From the NCBI GenBank assembly GCA_021927905.1, contig BLLK01000069.1, positions 1,240,001 to 1,304,000 of the forward strand: a stretch of 64,000 bases of DNA, read 5' to 3'. A model generated the notes under the pieces. That model was not told the DNA's origin. It ran no database searches and was given only the letters and a program-made list of their open reading frames with translations. The stretch is from Chaetoceros tenuissimus. Its lineage: Eukaryota > Bacillariophyta > Thalassiosirophyceae > Chaetocerotales > Chaetocerotaceae. Position 1 is the stretch's first letter, and every line of letters starts with the position of its first letter. Positions 43,743 through 54,510 of this stretch are shown here, one piece after another. A program made the translations under genes and the position numbers.

Positions 43743-45728
43743 ATGGAGAAAGAAGAAGTACCAAATGCCCCTACGGAAGAGGATCTACAAATAGAATTAC
43801 CAAGACCTATTCAAGCGCCGACCTTCTCTGTCCCAGGATGGTAAGAAGTTATGACAAAGAAAAAATCATCTAAAAGAACTCTTCTCTCATAGAATTTATT
43901 TCCTAGGAATGATGAAGACGAACCTCTTGGCATGACTCGCTTGAGATCTGGAGAAGGTTTTCTCGACGGAGTAAAGAGATTAGCAAAGCAAAACGGAGAT
44001 AATCCTGTAGCAACTAGTAAAAATTCTATGCTTCCCGGAATGAGAGTTGCACAAGATCAGATTGGTGTCATTCTACAAAATGGTCAAGTCAAGATCAGAC
44101 CACCTGGAGCTTATATTACGACTGCATTGAATCCATGGAAGCAAGATGGTGCTGTGATTCCTATTAGTCGTCTAGCTGGTGTTGAGTTTGACCCAATCAA
44201 AGAAGCTTCACAGAAAAACAGATCCTTTAGAAATAAAGATCTTGGTCAAACATATAGACAAATTATCCTTCAACCTCAAATGGTTGGTATCTTTGAGGAT
44301 CAGACAGAAACACGTCTAGTGAGCAATGGAACATATGTCTACGCTGCAGATACTGAGCTTCGTGGTGTTATTGACCTTAATCATATGATTCCTGTCATGG
44401 TTGAACGTGAGACCGAAGATACAGCTGCTGCATCAAATAACACTGGAACACGTGTAGATCAACATGGTAGAGTTGTTCCAGGAAACCAAGGGCATGGTAC
44501 TACTGTAAAGACTACAAAGCGTTATTTGCCTTCTGGATATTTCCAATCTGTCGCTGGTATCACTATTGCTAGACCAGAGAAAGGATTCGTTGTTCTACAC
44601 AAGGATGAGCTTAATAGAATTGGCATGACGGAAGGTATTTGTATTGCACAGGGAAAGGAGGACTTTGTCAGAACTGCGAAGCAAGAATCTCAGTCATTGA
44701 GAATTGAAGATCTTGTCATTGAATTTGGAGATCTGAACCACTACGCAAAGTCTACTCCAATGTTGGAACTCAAGAGTCGTGATAATGTAGATGCTTTATG
44801 CCGTGTACAGATCAAATGGAAGCAGTTCCGCCCAGATATTTGGGTTGCAAATCGTGGTGCATTCACTGATCCATTTGATATGCTAGAAGAGAAATGCGCA
44901 AATATGATGCGTGATTGGCTACTATCCGTTGCACATCTTGATGCTCTCAAAGAAAAGGCGCAAGGATTCACAAAAGTAGAACATCAGTGGACTGCTGAGC
45001 TCAATGATACAGGCAGAGAATATGGAGTAGAAGTATTGGTTATTGAGATCACTACTCTTAGATTCCCTCATATCGACAAGCAGGACGAACAAATGGCGTT
45101 GCAAATGGCAGAGACTAACTTATTGATCGAAATGTCTAGAAATGATGCAGCTAAAGAGAAGGAAACTAGTAAGCTCAACCAAGCTACACACATTCGTCAG
45201 CAAGAAGATCGTGATCGTGAGGCTGAAGCGCAAGAAAGGACCCAAGAGGTACTTCGTAGAAGAAACGCTGCTGAGGCAAAAACTGTCACGAAAAAGGCTG
45301 AAGATGAGACTCTTGTAGTCGAGGCTGAAAAGAGCTTGGCTCTTGCCATGGAAAACAAGAACAAGGAAGTTGCTCTTGCCAAGGCAACAGCCGAGGCTGA
45401 AGCTGAGCGTGTTCGTGCAAAGGGTAAGCGTGATGCTGCCCAGCTCGCTGCAGAGGGAGAGATTGCAGTCACCAAAGAAAAGAACAATGCACAACTTGAC
45501 TTCTTGAAGCAACAAGCTATATTACTAAAGGAGAATCCTGGTCTTCTTGAGCTCCTTAGAATTCAGAATGACTTGCTCAAGGTACAGGCTCTTGCTGAAG
45601 CTGCTGAGTCCAATCCAAATGTAGTTTTGTTAGAAGGACAGGAGGGTCTAGAAGCAAGAAGAATGAATAAGGGACATGCACCACAAGTTCCAGGTGCTGC
45701 CATTGTTAGTGGGAGTACTTTACAATGA
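43743..45728 (+). CDS. SPFH/Band 7 (flotillin-like) protein, copy 2
   Basis: Two exons, 43743-43840 and 43907-45728, with a 66-bp intron (GTAAGA...CCTAG) that splits a Trp codon (GW | NDEDEP). Product 639 residues. After the divergent first 33 residues (MEKEEVPNAPTEEDLQIELP) it follows copy 1 almost exactly, with the same SPFH domain and coiled coil. The intron sits exactly at the edge of the homologous tract. Scattered amino-acid differences cluster in the first 130 residues (for example GRLAG to SRLAG, NLDLG to NKDLG, MNPVM to MIPVM). Confidence 0.85.
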
Positions 45729-46123
45729 TTCCAAGTGGCAAAAAAGAGTGAAAGCAATAATTTCGGTAAGGAATGATTGTTTTCATCCAAATTTTACAAG
45801 TTTATCCCAGAATGTTTCTACAGAATTTCATTTTCCGGAGATTTTTCTTCCAGACGAAAACTCTTCACTTTACATGCGTTTTAGATACAGGAGACTTATA
45901 CATTGATATTTTACATTATATTTGTTTTCTATGAAGGTTTTATGATTTAAAATTAAAATACATGTTCTCCTAAGGATAGCTATGAAGTGGAAGGAAGTTT
46001 CCTCTCGTTATCATTTTATACATTCATGTTCTATCAAAAGAGTTAATCCTTGCGGATCATACTGTATCTACAAATAATAAGGCTTTCTTGTATACAAACA
46101 GTAATCAAAGCTTCAGCTTTTTC
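45729..46123. other. Convergent intergenic stretch
   Basis: A 395-bp gap between SPFH copy 2 and the NPHP4-like gene, holding two 3' UTRs. No feature recognised. Confidence 0.4.
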
Positions 46124-48676
46124 CTATTCAACGAAGTGAATTTTCCAACAAGAAACAATCTTGTTGTCTCGACTCAATCCGAAAAGAACAACTTTGACAC
46201 CAGTACTACTCGTATTTACTTGGACTGAATCTTTATCTGTCAAAACGTTGACCTCAGCATTTCCAGATGTGGAGATTTTCCAATAACTATACTTTGTCAT
46301 TTCGCTCTCAGGAAAGGATTTGCTCCATTTCTTATCAAAGCAGAAGTACTCTCTATCAAGAGGAAAAGGGGAAACTTTTAGCTGTGTTTCAAATCTGTAA
46401 AGTTTGTGCGAACCTACAAATCTTGCATCGAAAGCTAACTCCTCCAATCCAAGTGTCCAAGCCTGTACACTGAATGCTATTGCGATAGTGGAAGTGTTTG
46501 CAAGTGTAGTAGAAGTAAAAATTCCATCTTGACTCTCATGTAATATAAGAAATTTAGCGTCGTCATGAGCATCACAAGCTCTAGGACAGAGAATAAGTGC
46601 ATCCGAACTACTTCCAAAATAGATGGGTACAACCCTTTTGTGTTCAAGAATGATTTCAGACTCGCCAATATCAACAGGAAAAACAATCTGAATGGCTTTC
46701 ATTAGTCCTTGAGTAACTGCCACTTCGCTTTGATATACTTGGACCTTCTCTATGCGCTTTTCTAGAACGTGAATGATGTTCTTCTTTCGATAGACATCAG
46801 CTAGGCGCAACTCATCAACTTCGTCGTCCGAGTGCTTATTTTCTCTCATTTCTTCGAGAAGAAGTTGGAATTCGTTGCTCACATCAGCAAGAGGTTGTAA
46901 TTCTATCGGATTTGTGAAGTCTGAACTCAAAGCTACACTATTTGTTTCATGTACATTTGGACAATCAAAGGACTTTTTGAAAGTAGGCTCCACACTCATC
47001 TTAACCCGAATCTCTTCAAGCCGCCCTTGATATTCAATGTTTAACATATCAACCACGATGCTTTTGGGCGACTTGAGACAGTCGGAGATGGTGAATGTTG
47101 CTTGTCCAAGCAAGATGTTGGACTCTCGATAGAAGAGATTCAGGGTCAAAATGTTTTTCTCGAGGTATTGAACAAAGTGGAGTCTCTCCTTTTCGTTTGA
47201 AAAATCAAGAGTCAATGTTTCTGTGCTTGAATGTATCAGTTGTAAAGTCCTTTCTGGCAAGTTGTAGAACTGAAAGAACACTACTACTTCATCTTCCAGA
47301 GTTGTGGTCAACTCCAGAGCAATCACACATCCAGTTGAATTATTGGGCAAATGAATATTATGTTCCTCTTCATTTACTGAAACCTTTTCGTTTATCAAAA
47401 CATCTTGATTATGATTATGCGCATTCATATCTTCAGGGAAAGGATCGTGCTGAAGGATCTCTCTTGTATCATGACTCAAGGTACTGGCTCCAATTTCATT
47501 AGAACAAATATCTCCATTGTGCACCAAGTTCAAATTCAAAGAAAACTCATTCAGATACTCCTCTGTGTAAATCTTTATGGCTGGGTCAATAGATGCAAGT
47601 AAGGTCCTTAGACTTGAAGGCATGAAGTGTGCAAGTAGCATTTCTGTGGAAATTTCATTATTTAGATTTGGAAACACCAGTGCAAAACAGATAAGATAGC
47701 TTCCATCATTACTCTTTGCTTCTTTTCTGCTTGAGTTCACTGTCAACACAAGGCCTATCAAGATAGCTATATTCTCATAGCCAGTAGGAACAGAAACTAC
47801 TGTTTGATCGACTAAGCTTCCGTTTCCTTGTGAAGACATTTTTCTTCTCTCAAAAAGAAGAGGGGAGTAAGAATTGTGAACAATGTAAATTAATTCTTTT
47901 GCCACCTCATATTTTGACCGCTTGTTCTTTTCTTTGCACATCTTTCTCTTTAGAAAAGATTTCCTTCTTGTAGTTCGTCCTTCGGAATAGAGATTGTCTA
48001 GAAACGATTCTTCTAGATCAGTCATGTTGTATTTCCCTCCTACGGTTACTTCGGAAGAAAGCAACAGATTTGTTCGATGCATGTGCGAAGCAATGATGGA
48101 AGAAAAGTTACCGACTAGTTTTTCTGGTACAGGAGGAGGTCCAACAGTTTCAGACACTTGAACTGTGAACTGAACTATTGACTTTTCAACTGCATGCAAT
48201 TCGTTTTGAATAGAGTCGAGAGAGTTGCCATGTCTAAGGTACAGCAAGTTTCTCTTTGCTCCTTCGAACAAAGGGCAAGTAAAAACACCTGGTCTTTGAA
48301 TTTCTAGCAATGACCATCCAACGAGACCTTGCTGGTTGTCACCCTTGATCCTAAATTCAAAAACTAGTACAGGAGTAGGATTAGAGCAAGTTTGATTCCA
48401 GTAAAATTGAATAGCATTACTTAGGTTGTTCCTCCTAGGAACGTTTGTAGAAAGAGACTCGGTCGAACCGTAGAACGCCTTCGTTCTCACGTCAAAGAAG
48501 GAAACAGAATAAGAAACTGACTCATTCTTTTTAGTTAAAAGGAACTTGGAAATGCGCACAGAGAATAGGCTAGAAGACGAGAGCGTTTGAGGTTGTACTT
48601 CTTTTGAATTGGAAAGTACTAAGCTTTGCGTTTTTTGAAATGAATTCAACCAACGCTGTCGAATCGAATTATCCAT
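46124..48676 (-). CDS. Nephrocystin-4-like protein (ciliary transition zone)
   Basis: A single exon of 850 residues. The N-terminal region follows NPHP4: SVSFFDVRTKAFYGSTESLS, a strand pattern with VLVFEFRIKG, then GLVGWSLLEI and RNLLYLRHGN, parallel to the 'slFDvt..hFfGrtw', 'GfGiLrIF' and 'LyhGTPRaLL' blocks of animal NPHP4. A basic segment (RRKSFLKRKMCKEKNKRSKY) follows. The rest is beta-rich, as expected for the C-terminal Ig-like domains. It is shorter than human NPHP4 (1426). NPHP4 works with NPHP1 and RPGRIP1L at the transition zone. The call rests on remote similarity; the head-to-head partner at 48965 is also flagellar, which supports it. Confidence 0.5.
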   Translation of the reverse strand: MDNSIRQRWLNSFQKTQSLVLSNSKEVQPQTLSSSSLFSVRISKFLLTKKNESVSYSVSFFDVRTKAFYGSTESLSTNVPRRNNLSNAIQFYWNQTCSNPTPVLVFEFRIKGDNQQGLVGWSLLEIQRPGVFTCPLFEGAKRNLLYLRHGNSLDSIQNELHAVEKSIVQFTVQVSETVGPPPVPEKLVGNFSSIIASHMHRTNLLLSSEVTVGGKYNMTDLEESFLDNLYSEGRTTRRKSFLKRKMCKEKNKRSKYEVAKELIYIVHNSYSPLLFERRKMSSQGNGSLVDQTVVSVPTGYENIAILIGLVLTVNSSRKEAKSNDGSYLICFALVFPNLNNEISTEMLLAHFMPSSLRTLLASIDPAIKIYTEEYLNEFSLNLNLVHNGDICSNEIGASTLSHDTREILQHDPFPEDMNAHNHNQDVLINEKVSVNEEEHNIHLPNNSTGCVIALELTTTLEDEVVVFFQFYNLPERTLQLIHSSTETLTLDFSNEKERLHFVQYLEKNILTLNLFYRESNILLGQATFTISDCLKSPKSIVVDMLNIEYQGRLEEIRVKMSVEPTFKKSFDCPNVHETNSVALSSDFTNPIELQPLADVSNEFQLLLEEMRENKHSDDEVDELRLADVYRKKNIIHVLEKRIEKVQVYQSEVAVTQGLMKAIQIVFPVDIGESEIILEHKRVVPIYFGSSSDALILCPRACDAHDDAKFLILHESQDGIFTSTTLANTSTIAIAFSVQAWTLGLEELAFDARFVGSHKLYRFETQLKVSPFPLDREYFCFDKKWSKSFPESEMTKYSYWKISTSGNAEVNVLTDKDSVQVNTSSTGVKVVLFGLSRDNKIVSCWKIHFVE

Positions 48677-48964
48677 TACTTGGTTTTTAATGATTCTCTT
48701 TTGATTTTTTGATTATGTAGCAAGTTTGAAAATTTCAAATGGCAAAATATTTACGTACGTAGTTTGGAAATCGAATCCGTAGCTTTCGATCAAAAGACGT
48801 CTGTGAGTTAGAATCATGTTCATCCCATTTGTGTGAAAAAACAAAAGGTCACTACTACACTAACACACACAAACCTCTTGTCACATGCACACCACAATGA
48901 TAACAAACTCCTATCCTCATCCAAACCTCTTTCGTTGCTAAGACCTTGGATTGACAAAGTTCCA
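48677..48964. promoter_or_regulatory. Shared divergent promoter of the flagellar gene pair
   Basis: A 288-bp gap between the two outward-facing flagellar-type genes. It contains a palindromic TTACGTACGTAG (48751-48762). No RFX-like X-box was recognised by eye. Confidence 0.4.
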
Positions 48965-51900
48965 ATGACAGATAGCCTTTACTTCAATCCAATCCAATCC
49001 TTTGGCGTACATGGTAATTCAAGGGAAAACGTTCTTTCTTATCAGGAAAGTAATGGTGGTGACAAACTCATTTTTCCTTCCAGTGGTGGATGTGTAAACT
49101 ACGATGTGAGGACAAAGACTTCGACCTTTCTAGAACCAAGCCCCGATCAGTTGGTCCATAATTCACCACCGACGAGTTTAGCGATAAATCCAACAAATAC
49201 GCACCTCGCAATGGCAACGAGCGCAGCAGATGGTGAAGGTGGCTTGGTTACTATCCATAAGATTTCAGGATCCTCAAAGAAGCCCATCACACTGCTGAAT
49301 CGATCGCGAATAAAAAGCATGACTTTCTCAACAAAGAGGCTCATTTGTGCATGCAAAGATTCACTGAGTGTTTGGCTGTGGCAAGCCAACAAACTGGAAT
49401 TCTCGGCCGCACTATCCACCAATATAAACAGAGTTTGTCAGTCCTCCTCTGAAGATCTTTTCGCAACAATAGGTCAGGGACACTGTCGCTTATGGATTGC
49501 TTCGAAACATCATCGACTCACCAACACGAAACTGACAGAGACAGAATCAATTGAAAGTAAAAATCATTTTCAAGATTGTGCGTGGTTAAAAACAAAAAGC
49601 GACGATGAAGGATTACTATTTGCTGTATTGACTATGCCTATGAAAAAGAATAAAGATGGTGCGTTAAGCGTGATTGCATCTCAGACCCAAGTGCAAATAG
49701 TAAAGATTGTTGATGGCATCACCTCTGCAAGACCTAGAGTAGAACAAATGCAAAAGCTAGACCTAAATGTAGAGGGAGGTGCAGAGTTTTCGGTGATACA
49801 ATCATTTCAATCCTCTTGTGGTTTTGCAGTAGGAGGTACATTGGGTCGAATCATTCTTTTTGAAAAGTATGAAAACGATAAATTTGTCCAATCAAGAGTC
49901 ATCTCACAGCCTAATGTTGGGAGAATTTTGTCAATGGAATCATGTCGGCAAGATGAAGAAAAAATGATTGTATATGCAAAAGGTTGGATTGGCTATCTAC
50001 GAATCACAGAGCTCGATGATCAGCACGAAAAGTGTGAGCAAGTTCTTTCGAATTGGGGACATGAGGATGGCATTGTCGACTTTGATTGTAGCACAGAAAA
50101 AGCTCTAATCGCTTCTTGTGGAAGAGACGGATGTATCAAAGTATGGGACACTGATAAAAATCAATGTCTCCTTTCTTCATCTAATAATAGTGATTTCAGT
50201 AGAGCAACATGCATCAGTGTACATCCAAGCGGAGTCCAACTGGCGGTTGGATTTTTGAACAAGTTGGCACTATTTCATATATGCATTGATGGACTTTGCG
50301 CGTATCGGGAGATGCAGACAAAGAGTCCTGTCTCAATTTTGAAGTACTCAGAAGGTGGGAATTACTTGGCCGTGGCTATTGGAAATAGTATCACAGTATA
50401 TACAGTATTCAAGGATTACGATCAAAGTAGATTCTCTACTGAAATATCATTTGTTGGACATTCCGCAAATGTAACCAGTTTGGTTTGGTCAGGCTCAAAA
50501 CTCTTCTCCTGTGCCTCTGATCGCAATATATTTGTTTGGGACATTGAAAGCGGAGCGAGGCTTGATAATTTGAATGTTCTACGTTCTCATGGATCTTGCA
50601 CCTCGCTTGCTGTGAAAACCACTCCAACATTCATCAAAGCAGCTGCTTTGACTGTAGATGGGGCAATTCATAAAATTGTATGGACTGGCCGATCAAGGGA
50701 AGAGGGAGAATCAAACACCATTTGCATGGCATGTCCCGAAAATAAAATCACCACAATTTGTGTCAATAATAATGGGGAATATCTATTTGCGTGTAATATG
50801 GATGGAACTTTGAGGTGTTATGACTGGTTATCCGAGGAGCCCACCATTCTGTTTCACTATGCCTTACATGTGACTCCGTGCGGCTTTAGCGGATTACCTA
50901 ATGAGGGAGCAGTAACCAAACTAGCATACGGGAGGAGCATGCTTATAAGTGCGGGGAAGAAAGACGGGTCAATATTCCTTGGGAATATTTCTGCATTGAA
51001 ATCTCCTACACCGCATCAGATATACTCATCAAAAGTGAATGATGACGTTGTTCTAGTCAAGTTAGAAAGTTATAATGAGTTGAAGGAGCAAATATCAGAA
51101 CTACAAGGTGCTGTCGAAGAATTAAAAACTGACAATAAGTTTGCACTAGAATCTGCAGAGGCACTATGGAAGGATGAACAAGTTCAAAGGGAGGTCATTA
51201 TGAACAAAACTATCGAGGATGAAAGGTATGTCATAATCATGTGTTCATGAAAGAAAGGCTTGATTTTATTTCTACTCAAAAGCTTTTGTAACATGTAGGA
51301 GGAAAAACATGGAGTTGGAGACTCAATTAAAAGAATCCCACGAAAAACACACCAGACAACTAGAAATATTAAATTTGAATGAAGCTACAAGGATCCGAGA
51401 GCTAGAAAATAAGTACGAGCAAAAACTTGCCGTTTGCCTAAAGCAACAGAAAGACCTTGAAAGCAGAATATTGCTTCAAGAGGAGTCTCAGCATTACGAT
51501 GTTAAAAACCTGAAAAAGACTTATGAGCGCAAGCTCGAAGAATTGCGAAAAGAAGATGAAGCCAAAATAAGGACAATGCAGTCCAAGATTAATCAGATGG
51601 AGTTTGAACAAATTGAATCAGAAAAAGTATTCAAGGAAATCCTTGAACAGGAGGAAGAGGAATATGAGTTACAGCTAGTACAGATGAGAGCAAAAAGCTT
51701 ACATGAAACAAAGCTATTGGAAATTGAAAGCCAGGAGATGAAACGTTCAATCAGAAACCTCGATAACAAGAAGAAGCAACTCCTTCGCTCCAATGACGAA
51801 CTGAGGTCAAAGGCTACTCATAGCGATGATTGCTTTCAGAATGAATACGAAATAAGAAAAAAGGTCCAAAGAAAATGTGATGAGAAGGAAGCCGATCTAC

Positions 51901-52289
51901 AGAAAACAGAAAAATTACTGGAAAGTAAGACTCTACAGATGGAAGAATTAAAAATAGAAAACAACCGTCTCGGAAAACAAATAGAATCACTTTGTGTTCA
52001 AAAGAATCAGCTTATCCAGGCACGAGACAAAGATTTGGAAGAAGTTCGAACTTTTAAAGAGAAAATTCAGGATAAAGAACATTCTATAACCCTGCAAAAA
52101 CGAGTCACCAAAGAAAGAGACTTGAAAATTGAAAATCAATGTGCCAAGATATCAACCAAGAATAGGCAGGTTGCTCAATTGCAAGAACAAGTACGAGCAC
52201 TGAAACGAGAAATGGTTGTACTAGCGTCAATGGAAGGCGAACAGTTAAACAAGGCGCTAGACGTAGTACATAGAAAGTATGTGACATAA
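48965..52289 (+). CDS. CFAP57: WD40 plus coiled-coil protein, CFAP57/WDR65-like flagellar protein
   Basis: Two exons, 48965-51225 and 51299-52289 (73-bp intron, GTATGT...GTAG), 1083 residues. The start opens YFNPIQSFGVHGNSRENVLS, then LIFPSSGGCVNYDVRTKTST, which corresponds to the conserved start of CFAP57 (P..FG...g....n...l.e...i.P.G...v.y). WD repeats run to about residue 680, with IASCGRDGCIKVWDTD, VTSLVWSGSKLFSCASDRNI and VWDIESG. From about 690 onward the protein is one long coiled coil. CFAP57 is an axonemal factor linked to inner dynein assembly and attachment. The human protein is 1250 residues. A GTATGT at the apparent C-terminus (52278) leaves open one more exon. Confidence 0.75.
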
Positions 52290-52365
52290 TTTCATTTAAA
52301 ACAAAATTACCACTTTGTGTCCAATATCTCCAAATGGCCATTGGACTTGGCGAACTATTTCATGC

Positions 52366-54177
52366 CTATACGTCAGCTTCCTTGGCTTGTCCCTGAGTTG
52401 ACTTGACTGGCGCAATACCCATCTTTACGAGCATCTTTGTAAAGTCTGAGAATCCAATCTTACCAGTTCCTTCCTTGTCATACTTGTCAAAAATGGAATG
52501 TAATTTAGACATGTCAATGTTTTCAAATTCTTTTCTGAATGCACGGTCTGGTTCGTCAAGAACTGGAGGTGGAGTTGCCTCTCTATTATCCTCAAGGTAA
52601 CGCCCAAGTCTCCATGCTACCTTATCAACAAAGTCTTCAGTTGTGAATCCAGTTGGTCCAGCCATATCTCTGGTTCCCTGTCCATATCTGAAAGTATTGT
52701 GCATTGCAAGTCTAAGATTATTGGTGTACTTCATAATATCATCATAAGTCTCCTGGTATCCAGCGTCAGCTTCTAATTCCAAAAGTGCTGCATGATTCAT
52801 TGCACCAATGAGCGCCTCAACAAGTCCCAATGGATTCAAAGAAGTATCCTTTCCAGCAAGATGGTCATTCCAAAGATCAGTTACAGTTCCATGACTTGCT
52901 TCGAATTCCTTGATAATTCTTCCGTCTTCATCCTTTCCAATCAAGTTAGAGGTAATAAATCCAGGAGAACGATGAACCTGAGCAATCTGATCAGTCAACA
53001 TATCTAATCATTGCAATAATTTGGAGATTAGAAATTTGAACTTGGAAAAGTTCCAAAAGATATTCACATGAAATTACTGAAAATGAACTCACCTCCATCG
53101 TAGTTATGTGCTGCCATACCAAATCCTCCCTCAGTCCAACGAATAAGCTGCATAGTAGCAGCATCGGAGATAAGATGCTGAAGATCGCCACCACTTCTCT
53201 CCAACAAACCAGCCTCTTCGAATTTGGTCTTGTATTCTGCATCAAAAACACTCTTCATGGTCTCCCAATATCCCTCTTGCCACTTGAATACAGTCTTTTT
53301 GGTAACAACGTATGGAGTTACATTTGCTTCAAGACAACGTTCAAAGAAGTAATGAGCAAGGTCCACAATGTTATCGTATGGGTTATGGTAAACAACAGCA
53401 ACATTATGATCATCAGTCAAATCGCGTTTATCAACAATGATTGGCGCAGATCCGTCCGCTGGAATGTAGTTAGTGATGAGAGTTCCTTTTCCAACCTGTG
53501 CCCATCCTGCTCCATATTCTCCTCCAACAGCATGACGTTCAAACAAAACAGGGTTTTCATATCCAAGTTTGATTCCTTCAATGTGAATAGTATCACGAGA
53601 GATGGTGATTCCATTCCATCCTCTTCTCATTGCACCATTTGGTGATCCGAAAGCTTTTGACAATCCCATTTCCTTCACCTGAATAGCAGAAGGAGTAATG
53701 GTTGGCTCCTTGAAAATTGCTCCAATTTTCTTTCCTGCAGCCACAGCATCATGAAGTACCTGATCATTGGTAACATCACGGGATTTACAGGAGAGATCAA
53801 AGTGCTCCCAGCTATCAATGTTGAAGTAAGGCTTGACCCATTTGTCTACGATGAGATTCATACAGTAGTGTGTCATTTCCTCTCCAGCAATGTAGACCAT
53901 TGGAGGTGCATCAACCTTTGACTCGGTAGAAATATTTGCAGTTTGAATGTTTTGGAATACAAAACATTGGGCTGGCGCTTTAGGGAAAGATAAGGTCAGC
54001 GATTGATTCTGATGGAAGAGAAGAAAAAGAACATGCAGTTTTGAAAGCGTTCGCAAGTCACATACCTTGTTTCGAGATCAATGAAGATCTGGCAAGAACC
54101 GAACTAGAACGAGACGACGATACTGCATATCTTGCAGCACTGCCAAGTGCACGAGCTGATGCTAAACGAAAAGCCAT
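52366..54177 (-). CDS. Isocitrate dehydrogenase with C-terminal EF-hand, mitochondrial
   Basis: Three exons, complement(52366-53003, 53093-53977, 54066-54177), 544 residues; introns of 89 and 88 bp. Exon 1 gives a mitochondrial presequence (MAFRLASARALGSAARYAVS). The catalytic body shows FGSPNGAMRRGWNGITISRD (substrate-binding Ser and Arg), VVTKKTVFKWQEGYWETM, MLTDQIAQVHRSPGFITSNL, then EASHGTVTDLWNDHLAG and TSLNPLGLVEALIGAM. The join at NYDGDMLTDQ is exact. Unusually, the last 70 residues have SIFDKYDKEGTGKIGFSDFT, an EF-hand calcium loop (D-K-E-G-T-G-K-I-G-F-S-D). IDH makes 2-oxoglutarate from isocitrate. Coenzyme choice (NAD or NADP) is not decided here. Confidence 0.9.
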
Positions 54178-54510
54178 CCTTTCACAAGTACAATTGGTGA
54201 TATTATGTTAGAACACTATCGTTCTTGTCGTCTCGTCGTCGTATCTTTTTTTCTTCTTTTTGACTTTTGATGAGTGGCTTCGGTTCCTTCAATCGGAACT
54301 TGCAACGTCAATATGATGTCATCTTTAGTGTCAACAAAGCATCTTCCGTTGAATTTGCAGAAGAAAATGATGGTCTGTATCCAAATACTTATGTGTGATT
54401 AGCATAGTCATCTAAGAGGTTATCATAAAACGACAGTCATTGTTTCATTTTACTTTTTTTCTTTATATTTATAAATATCCTGCTGTATTATTTTCTGTAC
54501 ACAATGATTT
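54178..54510. other. Intergenic stretch, with the start of the 7.2-kb duplicated unit
   Basis: The right part (from about 54398, ATTAGCATAGTCATC) is repeated at 61600-61711 with a few substitutions and one-base indels. The left part holds the IDH promoter. Confidence 0.7.

Noticed and set aside
45120-45515. Minus-strand 131-codon ORF conserved in both SPFH copies (also 32589-32984)
   Set aside because: Conservation follows from the near-identity of the two SPFH genes at DNA level; the frame lies entirely inside their coiled-coil region.
48677-48964. RFX X-box in the flagellar gene promoter
   Set aside because: No GTTGCC-type half-site pair found by eye; the TACGTA palindrome is not an X-box.
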